DNA of 64,000 nucleotides. It comes from Dokdonella_A ginsengisoli. GTDB taxonomy: Bacteria; Pseudomonadota; Gammaproteobacteria; Xanthomonadales; Rhodanobacteraceae. Below are positions 1-8,433 of this stretch, piece by piece. Position 1 is the first letter of the stretch. Each line of letters opens with the position of its first letter. Both the position numbers and the translations under genes were made by a program. The notes under the pieces were generated by a model, which was given only the letters and a program-made list of their open reading frames with translations, had not been told where the DNA came from and ran no database searches. The stretch lies in contig NZ_JBHSHD010000017.1 in the NCBI RefSeq assembly GCF_042652785.1, forward strand, positions 62,001 through 126,000, read 5' to 3'.

Positions 1-44
1 ACTGCAAGACCCGCTTTCCTCACCCACCGGCAAGGAGAACCCGC

Positions 45-623
45 ATGGCGATCGAACTTCCCCCGCTTCCCTGGGCGCGCGATGCGCTGGCTCCGCACAT
101 CTCCGCGGAAACCATCGACTACCACTACGGCAAGCATCACCAGACCTACGTCACCAACCTCAACAACCAGATCAAGGGCACCGAGTTCGAGAACCTTTCT
201 CTGGAAGAGATCATCAAGAAGTCCTCCGGCGGCATGTTCAACAATGCCGCACAGATCTGGAACCACACGTTCTACTGGAACTGCCTCAAGCCCGACGGTG
301 GCGGCGAGCCGAGCGGCCGCCTGGCCGACGCGATCAACAAGGCCTTCGGCGGTTTCGCCCAGTTCAAGGACGAGTTCACCAAGACCAGCGTGGGCACCTT
401 CGGCTCCGGCTGGGGCTGGCTGGTGCAGCGTCCGGACGGCGGCCTGGCGCTGGCCAGCACCTCCAACGCCGGCACGCCGATCACCGGCACCGACCGTCCG
501 CTGCTGACCTGCGACGTGTGGGAACACGCCTACTACATCGACTACCGCAACGCGCGGCCGAAGTACGTCGAGGCGTTCTGGAATCTGGTCAACTGGGACT
601 TCGCTTCGAGCCAGATGGCCTGA
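45..623 (+). CDS. sodB: Iron superoxide dismutase
   Basis: This 192-residue protein is a cytoplasmic Fe-type superoxide dismutase, which converts superoxide to hydrogen peroxide and oxygen. It aligns almost end to end with E. coli SodB as I remember it, including the N-terminal hairpin (YHYGKHHQTYV), NAAQIWNHTFYW and the signature DVWEHAYYIDYRNARP. The four metal ligands fall at H27, H74, D157 and H161, the usual numbering for the family. The start is well supported by AAGGAG at 32-37, seven bases before the ATG. Nothing upstream in the window suggests an operon, and the gene is followed by repeat DNA. The Fe rather than Mn assignment rests on overall similarity and not on metal data. Confidence 0.97.
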   Translation: MAIELPPLPWARDALAPHISAETIDYHYGKHHQTYVTNLNNQIKGTEFENLSLEEIIKKSSGGMFNNAAQIWNHTFYWNCLKPDGGGEPSGRLADAINKAFGGFAQFKDEFTKTSVGTFGSGWGWLVQRPDGGLALASTSNAGTPITGTDRPLLTCDVWEHAYYIDYRNARPKYVEAFWNLVNWDFASSQMA

Positions 624-645
624 CGGTTCGGTTGCAAAGAAGAAA

Positions 646-720
646 TCTCGCAGAGACGCAGAGATCGCAGAGGTAAAAGATCCATCTTCTACTCTGCGTT
701 CTCTGCGCGCCTGTGCGAGA
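646..720. repeat. Long imperfect palindrome (GCAGAGACGCAGAG type)
   Basis: The left arm begins TCTCGCAGAGACGCAGAG and the right arm contains CTCTGCGTTCTCTGCG and ends GCGAGA, so the 75-base stretch can fold into a long imperfect hairpin. It lies just after sodB. Arms of this sequence type recur between genes in many Xanthomonadales, from memory. It may act as a 3' hairpin for sodB, but there is no T tract. Confidence 0.6.
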
Positions 721-748
721 CAGCAGTTCGCGAAGAGGCTTGGAAGTT

Positions 749-816
749 CGTCATTCCCGCGCAAGCGGGAATCCCAATTGCCGTTCCATGGATGCCCGCA
801 TTCGCGGGCATGACGT
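749..816. repeat. REP/dRS3-like inverted pair
   Basis: Two palindromic units sit head to head. The first (749-775) contains ATTCCCGCGCAAGCGGGAAT, which fits the ATTCCC-N8-GGGAAT pattern. The second (790-816) contains GATGCCCGCATTCGCGGGCA followed by TGACG. The same two units recur at 6972-7057, 37486-37516 and 59797-59945, always between genes. Confidence 0.75.
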
Positions 817-838
817 CGTTGTTGTAACGACCGCGCGG

Positions 839-1972
839 TCAATCCGAAGTCAGCGCCGCGAGTACCGGCGCCACCTGCGCCTCGCGCCCGAGCGCCTTGC
901 CGATCCGCGTCAGGCGCTCGCGCATTTCCACCGCGCTGCGCGCGCAGACCGTCGCGTGCCCGACCTTGCGTCCGGCGCGCGCGCTCTTGCCGTAGTCGTG
1001 CCAGTGCGCACGCGGCTCGGCCAGGATCGGCAGCGGATCGGGCAGTTCGCCGATCCAGTTCAGCATGACGTGGATGTCCAGCGCGCCGCTGTCGCCGAGC
1101 GGCAGTCCGAGCACCGCGCGCAGATGGTTCTCGAACTGGCTCGCCGGCGCGCCTTCAATCGTCCAGTGGCCGGAGTTGTGCACGCGCGGGGCCATTTCGT
1201 TGCCGAGCAGCTCGCCGTCGCGGACGAACAGCTCGAGCGCGAACACGCCGACGTAGTCGAGCTCCTCGGCGATGCGCCGCGCATGCGCGTATGCCACCGG
1301 CGCCAGCGCCTCGGCGTGCGGCGCCGGTGCGAGGCTGGCCGCAAGGATGCCGTCGGCGTGCCAGTTCTGGGTCAGCGGATAGGTGCGGAATTCGCCCTCG
1401 CGCGAACGCACGGCGATCACCGACAGCTCGCGCTCGAACGGCACGAACGCCTCGAGGATCGACGGCGCGCCACCCAGCGCCTCCCAGGCGGCGTCGACGT
1501 CGGCTGCCGACTTCAGGCGGAACTGCCCCTTGCCGTCGTAGCCGAGCCGGCGCGTCTTCAGGATCGCCGGGGCGCCGACGTGCTCGAGCGCGCGCGCCAG
1601 CTCGTCGCGGCTGTTCACCGGAGCGAACGCCGGCGTGTCCAGGCCGATCTCGCGGAACAGCGTCTTCTCGGCCAGGCGATCCTGCGAGATCGCCAGCGCA
1701 CGCGGATTCGGGAACACCGGGACGTGCTCGGTCAGCCAATGCGCGGTCTCGGCCGGCACGTTCTCGAAATCGAAGGTCGCCACGTCGACGCGGGCGGCGA
1801 ATTCGCCGAGCCGGTCGAAATCGCGCCAGTCCGTGCGCAGCAGCGGCGCCACCTGGCCGGCGCAGGCGTCTTCGGCGCTGTCGACGACGAGGAAGCGCAG
1901 GCCGAGCGGCGCACCGGCCAGAGCCAGCATGCGGGCCAGCTGCCCGCCACCGAGGATACCTATGGTCTGCAT
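839..1972 (-). CDS. purK: N5-carboxyaminoimidazole ribonucleotide synthase
   Basis: PurK is a cytoplasmic ATP-grasp enzyme of purine synthesis that uses ATP and bicarbonate to make N5-CAIR from AIR. The 377-residue product opens with the nucleotide-fold motif GGGQLARM and carries the family signatures FDFENVP, KTRRLGYDGKGQ and NEMAPRVHNSGHWTIEG. Length is close to the usual 355-380. The reading frame stays open far upstream, but the protein clearly begins at MQTIGILGG. An AAAGGA lies rather far (about 15-20 bases) before this ATG. The gene lies downstream of purE on the same strand with 157 bases between them, the common purE-purK arrangement, and probably shares its transcript. Confidence 0.95.
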   Translation of the reverse strand: MQTIGILGGGQLARMLALAGAPLGLRFLVVDSAEDACAGQVAPLLRTDWRDFDRLGEFAARVDVATFDFENVPAETAHWLTEHVPVFPNPRALAISQDRLAEKTLFREIGLDTPAFAPVNSRDELARALEHVGAPAILKTRRLGYDGKGQFRLKSAADVDAAWEALGGAPSILEAFVPFERELSVIAVRSREGEFRTYPLTQNWHADGILAASLAPAPHAEALAPVAYAHARRIAEELDYVGVFALELFVRDGELLGNEMAPRVHNSGHWTIEGAPASQFENHLRAVLGLPLGDSGALDIHVMLNWIGELPDPLPILAEPRAHWHDYGKSARAGRKVGHATVCARSAVEMRERLTRIGKALGREAQVAPVLAALTSD

Positions 1973-2133
1973 ACGCGAATTGACTCGAGTTCCTTTGCCG
2001 CACCTGTACAAGCAAACCCGCAAGACACCGACACGCCCTCTTCCATGAAGCGGAGCATTCCCGCCCTCACCCGTGCCTGCAGCGCGGCCGCTGCCGCCCG
2101 CGGCAGCGGCAAAAGCGACGCGTGCGTGCTCAT
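1960..2133 (-). other. Possible 57-codon ORF linking purE and purK
   Basis: An ATG overlaps the purE stop codon (ATGA) and opens a 57-codon frame ending at TAG inside the first codons of purK. The predicted peptide starts MSTHASLLPL and matches nothing I recognise. The overlap geometry at both ends would suit translational coupling across the otherwise long purE-purK gap. Chance open frames are common at this base composition, so it is listed only as a possibility. Confidence 0.2.
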
Positions 2134-2630
2134 GCCGGCTCGCGCGGGTCGGGATTGGCCAGCACGGTGTCGGTCTGCTCGCGGCGGAACGTATCGAGCC
2201 TTGCGGCCAGCGCGGCATCGGCGCCGGCCAGGATCGCCGTGGCGCACAGCGCGGCATTGACCGCGCCGGCGCGGCCGATGGCGAAGGTGGCGACCGGGAT
2301 GCCGGCCGGCATCTGCACGATCGAGAGCAGCGAATCCAGGCCGTTCAGCGCCTGCGACTGCACCGGTACGCCGAGCACCGGCACACGGGTCTTCGCGGCG
2401 AGCATGCCGGGCAGGTGCGCAGCGCCGCCGGCGCCGGCGACGATCGCGGCCAGGCCGCGCTCGACCGCGGTCGCGGCGTAGTCGAACAGCAGGTCCGGCG
2501 TGCGGTGGGCCGACACCACCCGCACCTCATGAGGCACGCCCAGCCGCTCCAGCGTTTCCGCGGCGTGGCGCATCGTGTCCCAGTCCGAGCGGGACCCCAT
2601 CACGACACCGATTCGTGGACGCTCTGTCAT
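2130..2630 (-). CDS. purE: N5-carboxyaminoimidazole ribonucleotide mutase
   Basis: Class I PurE rearranges N5-CAIR to CAIR in purine synthesis and works in the cytoplasm as an oligomer. The 166-residue protein shows all class I hallmarks: VVMGSRSDWDTM near the N-terminus, VVSAHRTPD with the catalytic histidine at H42, and the glycine-rich GAGGAAHLPGM around residues 66-76. An in-frame start lies further upstream, but the homologous part begins at MTERPRIGVVMGSRSD, so 2630 is chosen. It is the first gene of the minus-strand purE-purK pair and is divergent from the Trm112-like gene, with starts about 70 bases apart. Confidence 0.96.
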   Translation of the reverse strand: MTERPRIGVVMGSRSDWDTMRHAAETLERLGVPHEVRVVSAHRTPDLLFDYAATAVERGLAAIVAGAGGAAHLPGMLAAKTRVPVLGVPVQSQALNGLDSLLSIVQMPAGIPVATFAIGRAGAVNAALCATAILAGADAALAARLDTFRREQTDTVLANPDPREPA

Positions 2631-2701
2631 GGCCGTGGCACGTGCAAATCGATATTGTACGCACATTCGCGCCGACCACCGGCGGCGCATCCGGGTTGCC
2701 C

Positions 2702-2971
2702 ATGGACAAGCGCTTGCTCGACATCCTCTGCTGTCCGCTGACGAAGGCGCCGCTGCGCGCGCTGTCCGAGGCGGAGCTGACGGCCCTCAATCAGACGATC
2801 ACCGCCGGCGACGTGCAGACCCATGCCGGCGCCCGCGTGACGCAGGCGTTCGCCGCCGGGCTGATCACGCGCGACGGCCGCACGATCTACCGCGTGGAAG
2901 ACGAGATCCCGGTCATGCTCGCCGACGAATCGATCGCGACGACGCAGCTGGCGGACTTCCCCCGAGCATGA
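2702..2971 (+). CDS. Trm112-like (YcaR/UPF0434 family) protein
   Basis: The 89-residue protein begins MDKRLLDILCCPLTKAPL, the typical opening of the Trm112-like family, whose eukaryotic member is the activating partner of several methyltransferases. Bacterial members are small and their partner is generally unproven. The C-terminal strand TIYRVEDEIPVML is also characteristic. It is longer than E. coli YcaR (about 60 residues) because of an insertion near residues 20-60, which contains the segment QTITAGDVQTHAGARVTQAF. The open frame extends upstream to 2615, but homology starts at 2702. Only the CC pair remains of the metal-binding cysteines seen in some relatives, so zinc binding is uncertain. 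Confidence 0.85.
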   Translation: MDKRLLDILCCPLTKAPLRALSEAELTALNQTITAGDVQTHAGARVTQAFAAGLITRDGRTIYRVEDEIPVMLADESIATTQLADFPRA

Positions 2972-2988
2972 CCTGCCCGCCGTCCATG

Positions 2989-3004
2989 TGTGATGTTCGT
3001 CACA
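2989..3004. promoter_or_regulatory. Perfect CRP/Clp-type site
   Basis: The sequence TGTGATGTTCGTCACA is an exact TGTGA-N6-TCACA palindrome, the consensus recognised by CRP and by its Xanthomonas relative Clp. A -10-like TATGAT follows at 3006-3011. If that is the promoter used, bound protein would sit between -35 and -10 and would repress; a downstream promoter would make it an activator site. It lies in the 265-base gap before the DUF1631 gene, in which nothing else stands out. Confidence 0.5.
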
Positions 3005-3236
3005 GTATGATCCCCGGCGCTCGCGGAGCATCCGGCGAGCGTATGCACGGGTCGTCGGGAAGCGGCCCGGGTGCGCGGTCCACGGAGGGATCGCACGCGA
3101 ATCGACCGCACAATCCGTCGAAGCGGCGGCAGCGCCTCGGGGCGCGTGCCGGAGTCGTCGGCCCGGAAAAGTACAGAAAAGAACTTTTCCAGCCGACGGC
3201 CGGTCGCCCGTCGCCCTCGACGTACGGAGTCGCACC

Positions 3237-5594
3237 ATGAATCCCGCCAACGACCCGCCCAACGTCGTCGACCTGCAGCAGCGCCAGTTCGGCGCGGCCA
3301 CCGGCAACGACCGCCTCGGCGACCTGCTCAAGCTGGTGCGCGGAATTTCGCTCAAGCGCATCAACGGCCTGGTCGGCACCTTGTTCGAGAACGTGGACGA
3401 CGCCCTGTTCGACCTCGCCGAGCGCGCCGGCAGCAACGCCGTGCAGACCGAATACTTCGACGGCATGCGCGAAGTGCGCAAGAAGCGCCAGCTGGTCGAG
3501 CGCCTGTTCCAGGAGCAGGCCACCAAGGCCTTCGGCGAGTTCGCCGAAGGCAAGCTGCGCCCGGCGCGACCGGAGATCGTCCCGCAGCCGGCCAACGCCG
3601 GCCTGTCCCTGGTCGACGACCAGGAGCTGGAGGAATCGCTGGCGGTGACCAGCATGGTCGCCAAGGCGGAGAACCGTCTCACCCGCGCGCTGTTCCAGCT
3701 CAACCAGCGCCTGTCCGTGATCATCGGCGGCGGCAAGGTCGAGGACGCGAACAATCCGATCGCTCCGGCCGCCCTCGGCCACGCCTTCCGCCTCGCCGTG
3801 CGCGAGTTCGAGGTCAACGTCCAGGTCAAGCTGATCGTCTACAAGCTGTTCGACCGCTACGTGATGGCCGGCCTCGAGCCGATCTACGAGGAGGTCAACA
3901 TCGAGCTGATCCGCGCCGGCGTGCTGCCGCAGATCCGGCACACGCTGCCGGCCGGCACGCGCGCGCCGCTGCCGCCCGGTACGCCGATGCCGACGGCGGC
4001 GGCCGAGATGGACGCCGCCGCCGCGACCTACTATGCCCCGGCGGCGGCGAGCGAGCTGCAGGCCGAGATCTACAGCACGCTGCGTTCCCTGCTGGCGAGC
4101 CGCCGCGGCGGCACGGACTACGCGCCGAGCGGCGCGGGCGTCGGCCTGCCCGGCCTGAGCCCGACCGACCTGCTCAGCGCGCTGACGATCCTGCAGAACC
4201 AGTCGATGGCCGCGCGCGCGCAGGCCGACAGCGCCACCGACGCCGCGCAGGCGGTGCAGCAGCTCAAGCGCGAACTGCTCGACCAGGTGCACAAGCTTTC
4301 CGACGACGCCAAGGAACGCCGCGTCTCCAGCGCCGACGAGGACACGATCGACCTCGTCGGCATGCTGTTCGAATACATCCTGCGCGACCGCAACCTGCCG
4401 GCGCAGGTGCAGGCCCTGCTCGGCCGCCTGCAGATTCCGTATCTGAAGGTGGCGATCCTCGACAAGCACCTGTTCGCGCAGAAGGCGCATCCGGCGCGGC
4501 GGCTGCTCGACAGCCTGGCCGAGGCCGGCAAGAGCTGGTCGGAGGAATCCGACCGCGACCACCGCCTCTACGACCGCATCAAGGCGTCGGTCGAAACGGT
4601 GCTCGGCGACTTCGACGATGACGTCGGCGTGTTCGAGCGCGAACTCGCCTCGTTCGACGATTTCGTCGACCAGCACCACAAGCGCGCCGATCTCGCCGAG
4701 CAGCGCGCCGCCGAGGCTACGCGCGGCCGCGAGAAGCTGCAGGAGGCGCGCCGCATCTCGGCGCGCGAGATCCTCAAGCGCATCGAGGACCGCGACCTGC
4801 CGCCGGTCGTGCACAGCGTGCTGTCGCGGCCGTGGGCGAACTACCTGGTGCTGATCCTGCTGCGCCAGGGCGAGGAATCGGACGAGTGGAAGAACGCCCT
4901 GCGCTTCGCCGACGAGTTCGTCTGGAGCGCGCAGCCCAAGACCACCGAAAGCGAGCACACGCGCCTGCGCGCCCTGCTGCCGCAGCTGGAAAAGGCGCTT
5001 CGCCACGGCCTCGCCACGGTCGCCTACCACGACAGCGACGTGCGCCAGCTGATGCAGGAACTGTCGCAGTTCTACCGCCGCGTACTCGACGGCCAGAAGG
5101 TCGAGACGCTCAGCGCGAAGGAAGTCATCGCCGGCAATCTCGCCGCGACGCCGGACGCCACGGCGGCTCCGGCGGGCGCCGAAGGCGCGACGCCGGCACC
5201 GGCGTCGCAGAGCCCGGTTGAGGAGATCGTGCTCAGTTCCGGCAGCGTCGAACCCGAAACGCCGGCCGAGACGCTGGCCGACGACGACGAATGCGTCCGC
5301 GCCGTGCGCGAGCTCAAGGTCGGCAGCTGGATCGAGTTCGTCGGCCCGGACGAGCAGCGCGAACGCGCCAAGCTGTCCTGGATCAGCCCGATCAGCTCGA
5401 AGTACCTGTTCGTCAACCGGCGCGGCCTGAAGGTCTGCGACAAGACCGTCGCCGCGCTGGCGACGGAACTGCGACGCGGCAGCGCCGTCGTGCTCGAGGA
5501 AGTGCCGCTGTTCGACCGCGCGCTGGACGCGATCGTGGCGCGGCTGCGCAGCGCGCACGAGACGGCTCCGGCCGCCGCCGCGGGGCCGGGCTGA
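3237..5594 (+). CDS. DUF1631 family protein
   Basis: This 785-residue protein matches the DUF1631 family of large proteins found in Pseudomonas and Xanthomonas relatives; the function is unknown. The N-terminal third is helical and charged (GLVGTLFENVDDALFDLAER). The middle holds a Pro/Ala-rich linker near residues 235-260. The last 100 residues form a compact basic/hydrophobic module with the typical string LSWISPISSKYLFVNRRG. There is no signal peptide or membrane span, so it should be cytoplasmic. A second low-complexity Ala/Pro stretch precedes the C-terminal module (about residues 640-665). It is monocistronic, 265 bases after the Trm112-like gene, with a perfect CRP-type palindrome in that gap. 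Confidence 0.85.
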   Translation: MNPANDPPNVVDLQQRQFGAATGNDRLGDLLKLVRGISLKRINGLVGTLFENVDDALFDLAERAGSNAVQTEYFDGMREVRKKRQLVERLFQEQATKAFGEFAEGKLRPARPEIVPQPANAGLSLVDDQELEESLAVTSMVAKAENRLTRALFQLNQRLSVIIGGGKVEDANNPIAPAALGHAFRLAVREFEVNVQVKLIVYKLFDRYVMAGLEPIYEEVNIELIRAGVLPQIRHTLPAGTRAPLPPGTPMPTAAAEMDAAAATYYAPAAASELQAEIYSTLRSLLASRRGGTDYAPSGAGVGLPGLSPTDLLSALTILQNQSMAARAQADSATDAAQAVQQLKRELLDQVHKLSDDAKERRVSSADEDTIDLVGMLFEYILRDRNLPAQVQALLGRLQIPYLKVAILDKHLFAQKAHPARRLLDSLAEAGKSWSEESDRDHRLYDRIKASVETVLGDFDDDVGVFERELASFDDFVDQHHKRADLAEQRAAEATRGREKLQEARRISAREILKRIEDRDLPPVVHSVLSRPWANYLVLILLRQGEESDEWKNALRFADEFVWSAQPKTTESEHTRLRALLPQLEKALRHGLATVAYHDSDVRQLMQELSQFYRRVLDGQKVETLSAKEVIAGNLAATPDATAAPAGAEGATPAPASQSPVEEIVLSSGSVEPETPAETLADDDECVRAVRELKVGSWIEFVGPDEQRERAKLSWISPISSKYLFVNRRGLKVCDKTVAALATELRRGSAVVLEEVPLFDRALDAIVARLRSAHETAPAAAAGPG

Positions 5595-5672
5595 TCCGGC
5601 CTTCCGGCAGGGTTTCGCGGTGCGCCGACGCTGCTATGCTCGGCGCCCCGAACGCCGAGTGAGTGCAGCGCC

Positions 5673-6533
5673 TTGAGCACCGATTCGCCGATTCTTCCCG
5701 CGCGCGACACGATCGAGAACGACGTGCGCCGCGCCCTGGCCGAGGACGTCGGCAGCGGCGACGTCACCGCCGACCTGCTGCCCTCCGCCGCGTTCGCGCG
5801 GGCACGCGTGATTACGCGCGAGGCAGCCGTGCTGTGCGGCACCGCCTGGTTCGACGAATGCTTCCGCCAGCTCGATCCGTCGGTGCGCATCGAATGGCGC
5901 GCGGCGGACGGCGAACGCGTCGCCGCGGGTGCCGTGCTGTGCCAGATCGAAGGCGCCGCGCGCACGCTGGTCACCGGCGAACGCACCGCGCTGAACTTTC
6001 TGCAGACGCTGTCCGGCACCGCCACCGCCACCGCCACCTACGTCGACGCCGCGCGCGGCACGCGCACCACCGTGCTCGACACGCGCAAGACCCTGCCCGG
6101 CCTGCGCGCCGCGCAGAAGTACGCGGTGCGCATCGGCGGCGGACGCAACCACCGCATCGGCCTGTTCGACGCGGTGCTGATCAAGGAGAACCACATCGCC
6201 GCGGCGGGATCGATCGCGGCGGCGGTGCAGCGCGCGCGCGCGCTGCATCCGGGCCTGCTGGTGGAGACCGAGGTCGAGAACTTCGCCGAGCTGCGCGAGG
6301 CACTCGCCGCCGGCGCCGACCGCATCATGCTCGACGAGTTCGAGCTGCACGAGTTGGCGCAGGCGGTCACCGAGGTCGGCGGACGCGTGCCGCTGGAGGT
6401 TTCCGGCTCGGTCGCGCTCGATCGCGTGCGAGCGATCGCCGAGACCGGCGTCGACTTCGTGTCGATCGGCGCCCTGACCAAGCACGTGCGCGCGATCGAC
6501 CTGTCGATGCGCATCGAGATCGCCGGCCCCTGA
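5673..6533 (+). CDS. nadC: Nicotinate-nucleotide pyrophosphorylase (carboxylating)
   Basis: NadC converts quinolinate and PRPP to nicotinate mononucleotide, CO2 and pyrophosphate in de novo NAD synthesis. The 286-residue product has the N-terminal helical segment (ALAEDVGSGDVTADLL) and the barrel motifs TRKTLPGLRAAQKYAVRIGG, NHRIGLFDAVLIKENHI, ETEVENFAEL and IMLDEFELHEL, which supply the substrate-binding Arg/Lys and acidic residues. The frame is best explained by a TTG start at 5673, because no ATG or GTG lies suitably before the conserved segment; its ribosome site is weak. A TATGCT at 5634-5639 may be the -10. The next gene starts 49 bases downstream and may be co-transcribed. Confidence 0.94.
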   Translation: MSTDSPILPARDTIENDVRRALAEDVGSGDVTADLLPSAAFARARVITREAAVLCGTAWFDECFRQLDPSVRIEWRAADGERVAAGAVLCQIEGAARTLVTGERTALNFLQTLSGTATATATYVDAARGTRTTVLDTRKTLPGLRAAQKYAVRIGGGRNHRIGLFDAVLIKENHIAAAGSIAAAVQRARALHPGLLVETEVENFAELREALAAGADRIMLDEFELHELAQAVTEVGGRVPLEVSGSVALDRVRAIAETGVDFVSIGALTKHVRAIDLSMRIEIAGP

Positions 6534-6582
6534 CACCGCGGTCGGACTTGTCAGCCGCGCCTGGCGTCCCCACACTCGACCG

Positions 6583-6936
6583 ATGCTCGGAACCTGGATC
6601 CTGCTGCTCGCCATCGCACTCGCCATCTGGGCGTGGATGGACACCCTGCGCGCGCGCGAGCTGGCGATCCGCCACGGCCGCGAACTCTGCCGCGAAGCCG
6701 GCGTGCAGCTGCTCGACCAGAGCGTTTCGCTCAAGCGCCTGCGGATCGGCCGCCGCAACGGCCTGCCGTCCCTGATCCGCCGCTACCAGTTCGAGATCAG
6801 CGTCGACGGCAGCGACCGCCACCGCGGCCATCTCGACCTCGACGGCCATCGCCTCGAGGCCTGGAGCCTGCCGGTCGGCGAGAAGGCGGCCGCGACGGCG
6901 ATCGCGCGACCGAATCCTCTGCGGCTGGTGGAGTGA
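6583..6936 (+). CDS. DUF3301 family membrane-anchored protein
   Basis: The 117-residue protein has one N-terminal membrane helix (residues 3-19, WILLLAIALAIWAWMD). A soluble cytoplasmic part follows, with the family string AGVQLLDQSVSLKRLRIGR and an RRYQFEISVDG beta-strand region. This matches DUF3301, small proteins common in gammaproteobacteria with no assigned function. It follows nadC by 49 bases on the same strand, so they may share a transcript, although the functional link is unclear. Confidence 0.82.
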   Translation: MLGTWILLLAIALAIWAWMDTLRARELAIRHGRELCREAGVQLLDQSVSLKRLRIGRRNGLPSLIRRYQFEISVDGSDRHRGHLDLDGHRLEAWSLPVGEKAAATAIARPNPLRLVE

Positions 6937-6971
6937 GTCCGGGAATCGGGAATCGCGAAACCCTACGTGGT

Positions 6972-7057
6972 CGTCATTCCCGCGAAAGCGGGAATCCATC
7001 GTGCTCTGAAGCTTGCAAAGCTTGAAATGGCTTCCCGCTTGCGCGGGAATGACGACG
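6972..7057. repeat. REP/dRS3-like inverted pair
   Basis: The left unit (6972-7001) contains ATTCCCGCGAAAGCGGGAAT and the right unit (7032-7057) carries the inverted copy TTCCCGCTTGCGCGGGAAT. Between them lies a small HindIII-like inverted repeat, AAGCTTGCAAAGCTT. The pair sits between two converging genes (DUF3301 and sspB), where it could form one long hairpin. A GGGAATCGGGAAT stretch at 6944-6956 belongs to another short repeat type also seen at 25552. Confidence 0.75.
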
Positions 7058-7127
7058 GAAGGAGTTGCAGCGCGGCGTTCGATCGGGAAGTCGTCGCTCC
7101 GAACGACTGCCCACCCCGGATTCCTGC

Positions 7128-7529
7128 CTACTTGATCACCCGCAGATGCGGCCGCTTCGGCGCCTCTTCCGGCGGCGGCGCGGGCGGCGGCGGCTCGGTC
7201 GGCGCGCCGTCGGCGGAGAACATCATGCCCTGCCCGTTCTCCTGCGCGTAGATCGCCAGCACCGCGCCCATCGGCACGTGGACCGACTGGCTGACGCCGC
7301 CGAACCGCGCGAGGAACGCCACCCGCTCGTTGCTGATCTCGAACTGGGTGACCGCGCGCGCGGCGATGTTCAGCACGATGCGGCCGTCCTTGGCGGCGCC
7401 GGGCGGCACGCGCACGTTCTCGGCCGCCGCGTCGACGAGCAGGTACGGCGTCAGGCCGTTGTCGCTGATCCATTCGTACAAGGCCCGCAGCAGGTACGGG
7501 CGGTTGGACGTCATGCTGGTCGAGGACAT
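7128..7529 (-). CDS. sspB: ClpXP protease specificity-enhancing factor
   Basis: SspB is a cytoplasmic adaptor that binds ssrA-tagged and other substrates and hands them to ClpXP. The 133-residue product shows the family order: RPYLLRALYEWISDNGLTPYLLVDA at the start, VLNIAARAV and FEISNERVAFLARFGG in the substrate-binding core, then a Pro/Glu-rich flexible linker. The last residues, RPHLRVIK, are the conserved ClpX-binding tail. It follows sspA by 76 bases on the same strand, the usual operon order in gammaproteobacteria. A second in-frame ATG (MTSNRPY) four codons later could be the real start. Confidence 0.94.
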   Translation of the reverse strand: MSSTSMTSNRPYLLRALYEWISDNGLTPYLLVDAAAENVRVPPGAAKDGRIVLNIAARAVTQFEISNERVAFLARFGGVSQSVHVPMGAVLAIYAQENGQGMMFSADGAPTEPPPPAPPPEEAPKRPHLRVIK

Positions 7530-7605
7530 GGCGTTCGCTTCACGGACAGGGGAGAAGAAGGCGGACCGTCGCAGCGGCCACGCTTCGAAGTGTCCCGAAC
7601 GCGCC

Positions 7606-8229
7606 TCAGGAACGCAACGCCTTTTCCTCGGCGGTCATGCTGCGGGCAAAGCCCTGGCTGCGGAAAATGCGCTCGCCGTAGTCGACGATCGCCTGCGCTT
7701 CGCGCGGCAGCTGCACGCCGAGCGAGTCGAGGCGCCAGATCAGCGGCGCCAGCGCGCAGTCGGCGAGGCTGATTTCGGGGCTGAGGAAGAACTTCGACGC
7801 CTTGAACGCCGAGGCGTTCTTGACCAGATCGTCGCGCAGCGCCTTGCGCGCCGCATCGGCGCTCTTTCCGCCGGCCTCGATCTGCTCGACCAGGGTCAGC
7901 CAGTCGTTCTCCACCCGCACGATGGCCAGGCGCAGGCGGGCGCGTGACATCGGGTCGACCGGCATCAGCGGCGGGTGGGGATAGCGTTCGTCGAGGTATT
8001 CGCAGATGACGCTGGTGTCGTACAGGACCAGGTCGCGGTCGACCAGGGTCGGCACGGAGTTGTACGGGTTGAGATCGATCAGGTCTTCGGGCGGGTTGTC
8101 GAGGTCGACCAGGATGTGGTCGTAGGTGACGCCCTTGGCCGCCAGGGTCATGCGGACGCGGTGGCAGTGCACGCTCTCGCGTGCCGAGTACAGGGTCAAA
8201 ATGGTACGCGAGCGCTGGTTCAAGGCCAT
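7606..8229 (-). CDS. sspA: Stringent starvation protein A (GST fold)
   Basis: SspA is an RNA-polymerase-associated protein with a glutathione-transferase fold that affects transcription in stationary phase and starvation. This 207-residue protein has the N-terminal thioredoxin-like part (LTLYSARESVHCHRVRMTLA, then NPYNSVPTLVDRDLVLYDTS) and the C-terminal helical domain (ISLADCALAPLIWRLDSLG). The usual glutathione-activating residue is not evident, as in other SspA proteins. It lies between petC and sspB, all on the minus strand, which is the conserved petABC-sspAB neighbourhood. The 204-base gap to petC is very GC-rich and contains several hairpins. Confidence 0.94.
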   Translation of the reverse strand: MALNQRSRTILTLYSARESVHCHRVRMTLAAKGVTYDHILVDLDNPPEDLIDLNPYNSVPTLVDRDLVLYDTSVICEYLDERYPHPPLMPVDPMSRARLRLAIVRVENDWLTLVEQIEAGGKSADAARKALRDDLVKNASAFKASKFFLSPEISLADCALAPLIWRLDSLGVQLPREAQAIVDYGERIFRSQGFARSMTAEEKALRS

Positions 8230-8403
8230 TCCGTCATCCCCCTCCGTCCCGTTTGGAGCATACCCCCGTCCGCGAAACTGTACTACGTGGCCGCGCAGGC
8301 GCCTAGGCGGCGGGCCGGGGGGAAAGCGGCCGGCAGCGACCCGGCGGGGGCCGGGCGCGATGCCCGGCCTGCGGCGGGCCGGAGCCCGCCGTCGGGGAGG
8401 GTC

Positions 8404-8427
8404 GGGACGGGCCGCCTGGGCCCGTCC
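8404..8427 (-). terminator. GC hairpin just after petC
   Basis: GGACGGGCC and GGCCCGTCC form a nine-base-pair stem directly downstream of the petC stop codon on the minus strand. There is no T tract, so intrinsic termination is doubtful. It may instead protect the 3' end of the petABC message or attenuate read-through into sspA. Further GC palindromes lie at about 8340-8400. Confidence 0.3.
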
Positions 8428-8433
8428 GGACGG

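Noticed and set aside
3000..5558. An 852-codon minus-strand open frame
   Set aside because: It is antisense to the DUF1631 gene and shows no recognisable motif or start region.
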